From NCBI RefSeq assembly GCF_014863545.1, contig NZ_CP062260.1, positions 5,853,501-5,917,500 of the forward strand: 64,000 nucleotides of DNA. Direction: 5' to 3'. A program made the position numbers and the translations under genes. Shown here one piece after another: positions 17,818-25,640 of this stretch. The notes beneath the pieces were generated by a model, which saw nothing but the letters and a program-made list of their open reading frames with translations, was not told where the DNA came from and searched no databases. The DNA comes from Paenibacillus sp. JNUCC32. GTDB taxonomy: Bacteria > Bacillota > Bacilli > Paenibacillales > Paenibacillaceae. How positions within the stretch are numbered: position 1 is the first letter of the stretch; each line of letters starts with the position of its first letter.

Positions 17818-18814
17818 CGGTAATGCTTACGAAATCATTCCGTTTCGGAAAGATCAAGGTAAAGGTTGTGCCGATGCCCGGCTTTGATTCTACCTGGATC
17901 CGGATCATCAAGGCCTCGGCTACTTTTTTCGTCAGATAGAGCCCCATGCCGGTTGCGGCACTATCCTGATGCGAGGTGGTGGACGTGAAGCCTTTATCGA
18001 AAATCCGGGGCATGTCCTTCGGATCAATGCCGCGTCCGGCATCCCGAATGATGAGTCTGACATGGTCGGCCACGAGATCGCTCTCGATGCTAATGTCCGA
18101 AGCGGAGCTGTATTTGACCGCGTTGGTCAACAGCTGGCGGATGATAAAGCCCAGCCATTTGGCGTCGCTCAGCACTTCCGCTGCCTGCAGGGAAACGTCA
18201 AAGCCGATGCCCTTTTGCATGCACCAGGTTTTGAGCCCGCGGATCTCCTGAAAGATGATCGGCTCGAGGGCGGACACCTCGATCAGAAGATCGTTCTGAA
18301 TAAAAGGGATGCGCTTCTGGTGCAGCTGCTGGTCAAGCAGCAGGTGAATGCGGAGCCATTCATACTGGAGCTGCGCTTTCAACGTTTCGTCTTCCATGCG
18401 TTCGATCATCAATTGCATCGTGGTGAGCGGCGTCTTCACTTCATGAATCCAGGATAACAGCTCGTCCTTCTCCCCTTGCATCTCCATCAGGCGCATGGAG
18501 GATTCCTTCTTGAAACGCTCGGTCTGCAGGGAGAGCATGTCCATGGCAATCGCCTCAAAGGGGTGCTCCGGCTCGCTGATGGCGGCTAAGTCGTAGGTGT
18601 CGTCCCATGCCTGGAGACTTTTGTAGAACTTGGTTTCCCGGTTGTATCTGACGAACAGAAACACCAGGAAGAACAGCGTCGACAGAAACACGATATAGAG
18701 GATGGGCAGGAACGGGATTTGGGCGTCCACCGCGGCTATAAACAGAAGCATCACCTGCAAGAACACGAATAACAGAATCCAGCTTAGCCGTTCCCGGATA
18801 TAGGCCATCATCAT
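17810..18814 (-). CDS. BceS-type intramembrane-sensing histidine kinase (module 1)
   Basis: A 334-residue kinase with two N-terminal helices (about 11-30 and 36-54) joined by almost no extracytoplasmic loop, the hallmark of intramembrane-sensing kinases that rely on a BceAB transporter for stimulus detection. The phosphoacceptor is in LLSWIHEVKTPLTTMQLMIE. Catalytic boxes follow: QLLTNAVKYS (N), RDAGRGIDPKDMPRIFDKGFT (G1/F) and ATGMGLYLTKKV (G2). It overlaps the response regulator stop by 4 bases (ATGA). Confidence 0.92.
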   Translation of the reverse strand: MMMAYIRERLSWILLFVFLQVMLLFIAAVDAQIPFLPILYIVFLSTLFFLVFLFVRYNRETKFYKSLQAWDDTYDLAAISEPEHPFEAIAMDMLSLQTERFKKESSMRLMEMQGEKDELLSWIHEVKTPLTTMQLMIERMEDETLKAQLQYEWLRIHLLLDQQLHQKRIPFIQNDLLIEVSALEPIIFQEIRGLKTWCMQKGIGFDVSLQAAEVLSDAKWLGFIIRQLLTNAVKYSSASDISIESDLVADHVRLIIRDAGRGIDPKDMPRIFDKGFTSTTSHQDSAATGMGLYLTKKVAEALMIRIQVESKPGIGTTFTLIFPKRNDFVSITGM

Positions 18815-19500
18815 GCGTGGGCCTCTTCCGTGGCGATGTAACCTTGTCCCACCTTGGTTTCGATGTAAGGGTCAAGTCCCAAGGGCTCCAGCTTCTTGCG
18901 AAGACGATTCACGTTGACCGTTAACGTATTATCGCTGACAAAATGCTCGTTGTCCCAAAGGCTCTTGATCAGGTCCTCCCGGCTGACGATCTGGTTCTTC
19001 CGCTCCATGAGGATCTTCAGAATGAACATTTCATTCTTTGTCAGTTCAGCGGTGCCCTGAGGGCTGCTTATCGTATTTTTGCCGAATTCGACGGTGGCTC
19101 CGCGCCAGGTTCTCAGCTCGGTCCGCTCGGTGTTGTAATTGTATACCCGGCGCAGGGTGGCCTGGATTTTGGCAATCAGGACATCGAAGTGAAACGGCTT
19201 CTGAATGAAATCGTCGGCGCCCAGCTGCATCGACATCACCATATCGGTGGGATGATCCCGGGAGGACAGGAATATAATCGGGACGTTGGAGTGGGAACGA
19301 ATCATTCGGCACCAATGGAACCCGTCAAATTTCGGCAGCTGGATATCGATAATGACCAGGTCGGGCTGAATCGCCGTGAACTCCTGGAGTACGGCGCTGA
19401 AATCGCGGACGCCATAAACGTCATACGACCATTGCGAGAGACGCTCCTGCACTTCATGGAACAGGGTCACGTCGTCTTCGATCAGCATAATTTTAAACAA
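18811..19500 (-). CDS. BceR-type OmpR-family response regulator (module 1)
   Basis: A ~229-residue regulator: a receiver domain (phosphoacceptor aspartate in LVIIDIQLPKFDGF) and a winged-helix domain (SREDLIKSLWDNEHFVSDNTLTVNVNRLRKKLEPLGLDPYIETKVGQGYIA). TTG at 19500 gives MFKIMLIEDD, the normal BceR beginning, with a GGTGA upstream; GTG 19512 is the longer option. It probably activates the bceAB-type genes through the inverted repeat at 17794-17817. The intergenic 19501-19696 separates it from the divergent lipoprotein. Confidence 0.92.
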   Translation of the reverse strand: MFKIMLIEDDVTLFHEVQERLSQWSYDVYGVRDFSAVLQEFTAIQPDLVIIDIQLPKFDGFHWCRMIRSHSNVPIIFLSSRDHPTDMVMSMQLGADDFIQKPFHFDVLIAKIQATLRRVYNYNTERTELRTWRGATVEFGKNTISSPQGTAELTKNEMFILKILMERKNQIVSREDLIKSLWDNEHFVSDNTLTVNVNRLRKKLEPLGLDPYIETKVGQGYIATEEAHA

Positions 19501-19723
19501 GAGATTCACCACGCTTTAAAAGGTTGTTCAAACCGCACTTCATGAATGTGCGCTGTTCCGTCATGATTTTCATTCCCCAGTGTATAGCAAAAAGTCGATA
19601 TATGCTATCTTGAGGCGCCTTCCCATGTGCATACATGACGAGGCTTAAATACCTATTTACAAACATTTCCTACCTTCCCATAATAGAAATGAGCCTATGA
19701 CCTGGGAGGGGACGAATATCAAA

Positions 19724-21235
19724 ATGTATAAGAAGTTCAAATGGTTGACCTTACTCATTGCAGCCGTGTTGGTCGTTATGACAGGATGTCAGGCCGTCGG
19801 GGGACTGGATATCAACAAGGCGATGCTGACCAGTCTTGATGTGAAATCCAGCGAATCCAGCGCAAGTATTCGATTCGAGGTGGTGCCTGCGGACAAGGCC
19901 CTATCGTCTGAAGATAAAGAAGCGATTGATCTTATTAATTCCTTATCCTTGAATATCGACCATGCCATCGTGGAGGATAGCAATACGGTGTCCATTCAAG
20001 GCAGCGTTCATTATTCGGACAAGAAGATTCCGCTTCATCTGTCCATGGATGCCAAGGGAATGGCGATTCAATTGGACGGCGCCAAGCAGCCGTTCTATCT
20101 GTCGATGGATACAACCGTTCCGGGAATGCCGGACACCAGCCAGTATGAGCAGGCGATTCAAGATGTCGTGAAGAAGGCGGCAGGACTTGTGCTGAAGCAT
20201 TTCCCGAACCCGTCCAAAGTTTCGGTGAAGCCGGTCCAGGAGAAGGTGAACGGAGAGAGCTTGAACCTGACGCATCTTCAGATGGAGCTTACGGGCGAAG
20301 AGATTTTGAACATGGTTAAGCCTTTCGCCGAAAGCCTGCTTAAAGACGAAGCCGGCTTGAAGCAGGTAATCGGTGATGGTTATGACGCCATTTATCCGAT
20401 GATAACCAGCATCGGCGAGGCATACGGCGAAGACGTTGAACTCCTGCCGCAGGAATCCAAGGAAGAGGTCGTCGCGTCGCTCTACGAGATGGTGCATGGC
20501 GCACTGACCGAATTTACGGAGAACTACGATGAACAGAAGGAGCAGTTATTGGAGGAGCTTCCGGGATCCGAAACCGTCTTCGGCAAGGATACGATCCTCA
20601 AACTGGACTATTACTTCGACGAGCAGCTGAATACGCGCAAGAATGCGCTGGAGCTGACCGTCGCGCTTCCGGCATCCGAGGACCTGCCATTAAAGTCCTT
20701 CAAGGTGTATTCCGAAGGTGAGGTCTGGAATATCGGCGGCGCAGTGAAAGCCAATAAGGTCGACACGTCCAAAGGCGTGCTGGACGTCCTGAATGAATCC
20801 GTGACGCCGGGTCAAGTGCTGCGGAACTTCGAGAAGGATTCCCTCATCTACAACGTGTTGAAGGATGATCTGAAGATCACCCAAAAGTCGATGTATTTGA
20901 ATATCTCGAACGAGGATTTTGGATACGGCGCCATCAAGAAGAACCATCAGAGCTTCGTTCCGCTCCGTTACCTGGCAGATCAACTGGATGCCGAAGTGAA
21001 GTGGACCAAAGGCTCGAATAAAATTATAGTCATCAATGATTTGACGGGAGAAGAAATCGTGGTGACCGTAGGCTCCAAAAAAGCCAGCGTTGGCGGTAAA
21101 AGCGTGACGCTGCCGGAAGCGCCATTCGTTCATAGCAACGGATCTACCTACGTTCCGCTCCGGTTTATGGCCGAAGCGCTCGGCGCAACGCTTCATCTCG
21201 AGGGCGATGGCTGGATTTCGGTCGAACGCGATTAA
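19724..21235 (+). CDS. Lipoprotein with C-terminal copper amine oxidase-like stalk domain
   Basis: A 503-residue predicted lipoprotein. The signal sequence MYKKFKWLTLLIAAVLVVMTGC ends in the lipobox MTGC. The middle 370 residues are hydrophilic and show no family I can name. The last ~110 residues form a stalk domain with the paired signatures FVPLRYLADQLDAEVKW and TYVPLRFMAEALGATLHL. Such domains are abundant in Paenibacillus surface proteins. ATG 19724 is chosen because it opens the signal peptide. It is divergent from bceR module 1 and ends at a very strong terminator. Confidence 0.85.
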   Translation: MYKKFKWLTLLIAAVLVVMTGCQAVGGLDINKAMLTSLDVKSSESSASIRFEVVPADKALSSEDKEAIDLINSLSLNIDHAIVEDSNTVSIQGSVHYSDKKIPLHLSMDAKGMAIQLDGAKQPFYLSMDTTVPGMPDTSQYEQAIQDVVKKAAGLVLKHFPNPSKVSVKPVQEKVNGESLNLTHLQMELTGEEILNMVKPFAESLLKDEAGLKQVIGDGYDAIYPMITSIGEAYGEDVELLPQESKEEVVASLYEMVHGALTEFTENYDEQKEQLLEELPGSETVFGKDTILKLDYYFDEQLNTRKNALELTVALPASEDLPLKSFKVYSEGEVWNIGGAVKANKVDTSKGVLDVLNESVTPGQVLRNFEKDSLIYNVLKDDLKITQKSMYLNISNEDFGYGAIKKNHQSFVPLRYLADQLDAEVKWTKGSNKIIVINDLTGEEIVVTVGSKKASVGGKSVTLPEAPFVHSNGSTYVPLRFMAEALGATLHLEGDGWISVERD

Positions 21236-21312
21236 CGGTTTTTATATCGATAACGGGGTCGGCAACGCCGGTGCCTGTTATGAAAGAATGCAAGTTGAAG
21301 TATATATAACGG

Positions 21313-21355
21313 GGCTGTTTCCCGTCATCCCCGGATGACGGGAAACAGCCTTTTT
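21313..21355 (+). terminator. Strong terminator after the stalk lipoprotein
   Basis: Perfect 18-bp arms (21313-21330 and 21333-21350) followed by TTTTT. Confidence 0.92.
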
Positions 21356-21375
21356 GTTGTTACCCTCCTTCATCG

Positions 21376-21401
21376 CGCTAACTGTACCGGTACAGTTAGC
21401 G
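21376..21401. promoter_or_regulatory. 26-bp perfect palindrome, MocR-type CTGTA-N4-TACAG operator candidate
   Basis: Arms cgctaactgtacc (21376-21388) and ggtacagttagcg (21389-21401) form an uninterrupted palindrome with core CTGTA-ccgg-TACAG. It lies 105 bases before the EamA transporter. The same core with a different centre, CTGTA-tcaa-TACAG, stands just before the MocR regulator gene at 50954. Without a T-run it is more likely an operator than a terminator. Confidence 0.65.
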
Positions 21402-21506
21402 TTATTTCAAATCGTAACGAAGTCTTTCCTGCCGTAAGATAAGTAACAAATGCACCGGCCCTCTAGGTTAGACATAAAAAAGAGAAGATGAAGGAGATAC
21501 ACAATC

Positions 21507-22457
21507 ATGAATATACCGCATACAAGCCGTGCCTATGCCGCCGCTTTGGGATATACGGCCATCATTGGTTTTTCGTTTATGTTCGTAAAGCTGGCGCTGG
21601 TCCATGCTAACCCGCTGGATACGCTGGCGCATCGGTTTACCATTTCGTTCTTAGCCGCATCGCTGGGGCTCCTCATCGCCCGCAGAAAGGTCCCGATGGA
21701 TCTGAAACGGCTGCTGACCATCGTGCCGCTGGCCATATTCTATCCGTTCCTGTTCTTTACGCTGCAAACCTTCGGGTTAGTCTATACCAGTTCGGCCGAG
21801 GCCGGAATTATCCACGCTACCGTACCGATCTTTACGCTGATCTTGGCGTCGCTGTTCTTGAAGGAGCGCTCCAGCTGGGCACAAAAGCTGTTTACCGTAT
21901 TGTCGGTGACAGGGATCATCTCCATCTTTGTGTTAAAAGGCGTGTCCTTCGAGCAATCGAGCACGCTCGGAATTGTGCTGATTCTGCTCTCTGCGCTATC
22001 CAATGCCGTTTACAGCGTGATGGCCCGCAGGATGACGCAGAAGCAGTCGGTACTGGATATCACCTTCATCATGTCGATGATCGGATTCGTGCTGTTTAAC
22101 CTGATGTCGGTCGCTCAGCATGCGGCGCAAGGGACGCTCGTCCATTATTTTGACCCGTTTATGCACTCATCCTTCGTGTGGGCGGTTCTTTATCTCGGCG
22201 TCTTGTCCTCCCTGGGAACATCGCTCCTGTCCAACTATGCCTTGTCCCAGATCGAGGCGTCCCGGATGGGCATCTTTAACAATCTGGCTACCGTGGTCAC
22301 GATTTTTGGAGGCGTCGCCTTCTTGAATGAAAAGCTGGCTTACTATCATGTCATCGGAGCAGCGCTCGTCATTGTCGGCGTGATCGGGACCAGCCTTGCA
22401 GGAAGAGCCGGGAACGCTAAGAAACAGCTGGCCCGGAACGAATCCAAGCCTGCTTAA
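21507..22457 (+). CDS. EamA/DMT family transporter
   Basis: A 316-residue protein with ten predicted helices in two EamA repeats (repeat 1 about residues 10-140, ending TVPIFTLILASLFLKERSSW; repeat 2 about 155-295, with NNLATVVTIFGGVAFLNEKL). Such carriers export amino acids, cofactors or metabolites. AAGGAG precedes the ATG. The upstream palindrome suggests control by a MocR-type PLP regulator, which often pairs with EamA carriers of amines, amino acids or B6 vitamers. Substrate is inferred, not seen. Confidence 0.88.
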   Translation: MNIPHTSRAYAAALGYTAIIGFSFMFVKLALVHANPLDTLAHRFTISFLAASLGLLIARRKVPMDLKRLLTIVPLAIFYPFLFFTLQTFGLVYTSSAEAGIIHATVPIFTLILASLFLKERSSWAQKLFTVLSVTGIISIFVLKGVSFEQSSTLGIVLILLSALSNAVYSVMARRMTQKQSVLDITFIMSMIGFVLFNLMSVAQHAAQGTLVHYFDPFMHSSFVWAVLYLGVLSSLGTSLLSNYALSQIEASRMGIFNNLATVVTIFGGVAFLNEKLAYYHVIGAALVIVGVIGTSLAGRAGNAKKQLARNESKPA

Positions 22458-22609
22458 AATATCTCTTCCGAATAAGTGTAAGCGAAGGATCATCAGGACC
22501 TCTAGAGCACCACTGTTGTCAAACCCCAAAGAAATGGGCTTGAGATATTAGGCAATACCTAATAAAATTAGGTGTGAGCTAATATTTTGATGAACGGGAG
22601 GGTGACCCT

Positions 22610-22852
22610 TTGCTCGAATGGATGTTACGTAACGTGATGGCAGAGAGAGGGATATGGTCGGGAGCGGCTTTGGCGCGGCTGATGAAAGAGAAGGCGGATT
22701 ACAGCCTGTCGGCTGCTTCCATTAGCGCATTGCTGACGAACCAGCCCAGGCAGATGAAGGCAGAGACGTTAGATGCCCTTTGCACAACCTTAGAGTGTAC
22801 TCCAAGTGACTTATGGGTGCATACACCTCCTTCCAAAACTAAGGGGGCTTAA
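22610..22852 (+). CDS. Small XRE-type HTH regulator (Cro/CI fold, YozG-like)
   Basis: An 80-residue single-domain HTH protein: LARLMKEKADYSLSAASISALLTNQPRQMKAETLDALCTTLECTPSDLWVH matches the HTH_26/YozG-like Cro/CI subgroup. The TTG at 22610 follows GGGAGGGTGA; an internal ATG at 22622 is an alternative. It ends 4 bases before the peptide-deformylase-like gene, forming a two-gene operon. Confidence 0.82.
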   Translation: MLEWMLRNVMAERGIWSGAALARLMKEKADYSLSAASISALLTNQPRQMKAETLDALCTTLECTPSDLWVHTPPSKTKGA

Positions 22853-22856
22853 GTGA

Positions 22857-23375
22857 ATGACGGTAAAACCTATTGTGCCATTCGGCGATCCCATCCTGCG
22901 CAAGGTGGCCCGGCCGGTCGATTCCGTGAATGCCAGAGTATTAAAGATACTGGATGATATGGTCGAGACGCTGTACGACAGCGATGGGCGCGCCGGCCTT
23001 GCAGCACCGCAAATCGGCATTTTGCGAAGGCTTATTGTCATGGACTGCGGAGAAGGGCTGATCGAACTGATTAATCCTGAAATCGTGGAGATGAACGGGG
23101 AACAAATGGGCCCTGAAGCGTGCCTCTCCTATCCGGGCTACTACGGATACGTGAAGAGATCCGACAAAGTGACGGTGAAGACATTGAACCGGCAAGGCGA
23201 GACGGTAATCCTGAAAGGCGAGGATTACCTGGCCAGATGCATGCAGCATGAGATTGATCACCTGAACGGCATTTTGTTTGTGGACCATGTTCGGGATGGA
23301 TGGTTGTATCATGAGGAGACGCATCGACGCATCGAGCTGCTGCCCGTCATTGGTTTATCCAATACAGGCTCATAG
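22857..23375 (+). CDS. def: Peptide deformylase family enzyme
   Basis: A 172-residue metalloenzyme. Motif I GLAAPQIG (47-54), motif II with metal ligand C89, and motif III QHEIDH with H131, E132 and H135 are all present, so the active site looks intact. Motif II reads EACLS where canonical deformylases have EGCLS, a substitution seen in diverged paralogues. The enzyme normally removes N-formyl from nascent proteins. AAGGGGGC precedes the ATG. Pairing with an XRE regulator suggests an accessory, regulated deformylase (for example to resist actinonin-like inhibitors); this is inference. Confidence 0.85.
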   Translation: MTVKPIVPFGDPILRKVARPVDSVNARVLKILDDMVETLYDSDGRAGLAAPQIGILRRLIVMDCGEGLIELINPEIVEMNGEQMGPEACLSYPGYYGYVKRSDKVTVKTLNRQGETVILKGEDYLARCMQHEIDHLNGILFVDHVRDGWLYHEETHRRIELLPVIGLSNTGS

Positions 23376-23406
23376 GTCCATAGAGACCAAGGGCGAAATG
23401 AATAGA

Positions 23407-23436
23407 ACAGCCGGATCTGATGTCCGGCTGTTTTTT
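23407..23436 (+). terminator. Terminator after the deformylase gene
   Basis: Stem acagccgga/tccggctgt with a 7-base loop and T-run. Confidence 0.88.
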
Positions 23437-23463
23437 ATTGGTTATGGCTGAGAATGTTGATGC

Positions 23464-23509
23464 TTGACGGAATAGGAAAGCCGTGATATTATTATCTTAA
23501 ATTAAAGAT
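23464..23509 (+). promoter_or_regulatory. Promoter with inverted repeat before the MhqO-like gene
   Basis: TTGACG (23464-23469), a 17-base spacer and TATTAT (23487-23492) make a good vegetative promoter. Immediately downstream, atcttaaattaaagat (23494-23509) is an imperfect inverted repeat at the expected start site. MhqR-like MarR repressors bind ATCT...AGAT repeats before mhq genes in B. subtilis, so a quinone-responsive repressor encoded elsewhere is plausible. Confidence 0.6.
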
Positions 23510-23582
23510 GTTTTAAATCGAAATAATAAATGAATCAGATTCGACACACACTTTACAATATAAGAGACGGAGGCGTTTAACT

Positions 23583-24560
23583 ATGAACGGATTAAAAGGA
23601 ATTCACCACGTAACAGCCATTACGAGCAGTGCCGAGAAGAACTACGAGTTCTTCACCTATGTGCTGGGCATGCGGCTCGTGAAGAAGACGGTTAACCAGG
23701 ACGATATTCAGACATACCATCTGTTCTTTGCGGATGACAAGGGCAGTGCAGGCACGGATATGACCTTCTTCGACTTCCCGGGTATTCCGAAGGGCAGACA
23801 CGGTACGGACGAGATCTACAAAACCTCGTTCCGTGTTCCTAACGATGCGGCGCTGGAATATTGGGTCAAGCGATTTGATCGGATGGACGTGAAGCATCAA
23901 GGCATTCAAGAGTTATTCGGCAAAAAAACGCTCGCTTTTGTTGATTTCGACGATCAGCAATATCAACTCATCTCCGACGAGAACAATGAAGGCGTGGCTT
24001 CGGGAACGCCTTGGCAGAAGGGGCCGATTCCCTTGGAGCATGCGATTACAGGACTTGGCCCGGTCTTTGTGCGGGTGTCCAATTTCGATCATTTCAAAGA
24101 AGTGATGGAGAAGGTGCTTCAGTTTAAGGAAATCGGCAAGGAAGGCTCGCTTCATCTGTTTGAGGTTGGTGAAGGCGGCAACGGCGCGCAGGTGGTTGTC
24201 GAGTACAACGCCGTGCTCCCACGGGCCCAGCAGGGCTTCGGTACCGTTCACCACGCGGCCTTCCGGGTAGAGGACCGTTCGGTGCTGGAGCACTGGATCA
24301 AGCGTCTGGACGACTTCCAATTCCATACGTCGGGCTTTGTCGACCGCTATTTCTTCCAGTCCCTGTACGCACGCGTCGCGCCGCAAATTCTGTTCGAGTT
24401 TGCCACCGACGGTCCGGGCTTCATGGGGGATGAGCCGTATGAAACGCTGGGCGAAAAATTGTCCCTGCCTCCATTCCTGGAGCCGAAGCGCGAGCAGATC
24501 GAGAGCATGGTTCGCCCGATCGATACGGTGCGCAGCACGAAGGAATTCGTGAAGGAATGA
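23583..24560 (+). CDS. Ring-cleaving dioxygenase / glyoxalase family protein (MhqO-like)
   Basis: A 325-residue protein with two vicinal-oxygen-chelate repeats. Repeat 1 starts LKGIHHVTAITSSAEKNYEFFTYVLGMRLVKKTVNQDD and repeat 2 has FGTVHHAAFRVEDRSVLEHW. Metal-binding His/Glu positions typical of the family are visible (IHHV, VHHAAF, and LFEFATDGPGF). MhqO-like enzymes help detoxify quinones and hydroquinones in Bacillus. The promoter and a candidate operator are readable upstream, and a terminator follows directly. Confidence 0.9.
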   Translation: MNGLKGIHHVTAITSSAEKNYEFFTYVLGMRLVKKTVNQDDIQTYHLFFADDKGSAGTDMTFFDFPGIPKGRHGTDEIYKTSFRVPNDAALEYWVKRFDRMDVKHQGIQELFGKKTLAFVDFDDQQYQLISDENNEGVASGTPWQKGPIPLEHAITGLGPVFVRVSNFDHFKEVMEKVLQFKEIGKEGSLHLFEVGEGGNGAQVVVEYNAVLPRAQQGFGTVHHAAFRVEDRSVLEHWIKRLDDFQFHTSGFVDRYFFQSLYARVAPQILFEFATDGPGFMGDEPYETLGEKLSLPPFLEPKREQIESMVRPIDTVRSTKEFVKE

Positions 24561-24576
24561 TGCAATGAATCTCAAG

Positions 24577-24618
24577 AAGCAATCCGCTTGTTCGTGACAA
24601 GGGCGGATTGCTTTTTTT
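24577..24618 (+). terminator. Terminator after the MhqO-like gene
   Basis: Stem aagcaatccgc/gcggattgctt followed by seven T. Confidence 0.88.
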
Positions 24619-24645
24619 GTGCCACCGAAATAACGGATCTTACGG

Positions 24646-25050
24646 TCATTCCCATGTATCCGAACCGAATGGATGGTCCACGATGTACAGCCAGCTTCCA
24701 TCGGGCTGTTGTCTCACGATCTCGGAGGTATGTCCTTGCAGCACCAGCGGTTGGCCATCCGGGTCGGTCGTTTGCAGGGTGAACCGAGCGCGCAGCATAG
24801 CGATATTTTCAAACGGGATACAGTATACATTGGTGGAGACCATGGCGCCTTTGAGCCGCAGCAGTTCCTCCAACGTATGGCGGAAGGAATGGATTCCGAT
24901 TTCCAGGCTTCCGTTTCGGTGGACATGAACGCCGTTCGGTTCATACAGTGCCAGCAGTTGATCGATATCCCCGCTATTATACGCGTCTGCAAAAGCTGCA
25001 TTCATATCTTCCGGCCTCCGGACTGGTTTTGAAGGATTTGATGGTTTCAT
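24646..25050 (-). CDS. NTF2-like (SnoaL/DUF4440) protein
   Basis: A 134-residue cone-shaped alpha+beta fold protein: MNAAFADAYNSGDIDQLLALYEPNGVHVH, then ARFTLQTTDPDGQPLVLQGHTSEIVRQQPDGSWLYIVDHPFG, the usual SnoaL/YybH pattern with a final strand from QPDGSWLYIVDHP. AGAGGAGATACA precedes the ATG. It is divergent from an HxlR regulator, which may control it. Enzyme or binding role unknown. Confidence 0.85.
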   Translation of the reverse strand: MKPSNPSKPVRRPEDMNAAFADAYNSGDIDQLLALYEPNGVHVHRNGSLEIGIHSFRHTLEELLRLKGAMVSTNVYCIPFENIAMLRARFTLQTTDPDGQPLVLQGHTSEIVRQQPDGSWLYIVDHPFGSDTWE

Positions 25051-25173
25051 TGTATCTCCTCTTTCTGTAAGATGATAATCAATAGCCTATCTGAAAAAGA
25101 AAGCCATGGTAAGTACGCAGAATATGGTGACCTAGTCATCTATTCATGACCAAGGGAGTTGAGGAATAGCAAT

Positions 25174-25515
25174 ATGCCCTATCAGGATGGGAGTTTCGGG
25201 TGTCCGGCTGAAGTCGGCCTGCACATGATTAGCGGAAAGTGGAAGCCTCGAATACTATATGAGCTGTTTCAGGAAACCCGCCGTTTCGGTGAGCTACACC
25301 GGAGAATACCTGAAGTATCACGTCACGTGCTGACCTTGCAATTACGGGAGTTGGAGGAGAACGGCATTGTGAAGCGGACGGTGTTTCATGAGCTGCCTCC
25401 CAAGGTGGAGTATTCGATAACGATGTTTGGCCGACAGTTTGAAGCGGTGCTCGAGCAGATGGTCATTCTGGGCCAGCAGTATATCGGATCTCAACAAGAT
25501 TCTAAGGGGAAATAA
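25174..25515 (+). CDS. HxlR family transcriptional regulator
   Basis: A 113-residue DUF24/HxlR winged helix: CPAEVGLHMISGKWKPRILYEL, RFGELHRRIPEVSRHVLTLQLRELEENGIVKRTVFHELPPKVEYSITMFG. The lone conserved cysteine near the N-terminus (GCPAEV) is the redox or electrophile-sensing residue of several HxlR proteins (YodB, HypR). The frame reaches TTG 25159, but ATG 25174 fits the family. An odd palindrome tgac-cta-gtca (25128-25138) lies 36 bases upstream, in the divergent region shared with the NTF2-like gene. Confidence 0.9.
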   Translation: MPYQDGSFGCPAEVGLHMISGKWKPRILYELFQETRRFGELHRRIPEVSRHVLTLQLRELEENGIVKRTVFHELPPKVEYSITMFGRQFEAVLEQMVILGQQYIGSQQDSKGK

Positions 25516-25640
25516 CAAACGATAGCTTTGATCGGATGAGTACCCGATGCAGCACGCGTTCAGCGATTAAGTACATCAATTCTGGTTTAAATACAAATAC
25601 TGTATGGGAAAACGATGACTTATTTGCTGAGGTGGGGCTT

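Noticed and set aside
19534..19552. Near-palindrome cgcac...gtgcg upstream of the module 1 response regulator
   Set aside because: The arms are short and off-centre by one base; no known regulator pattern fits.
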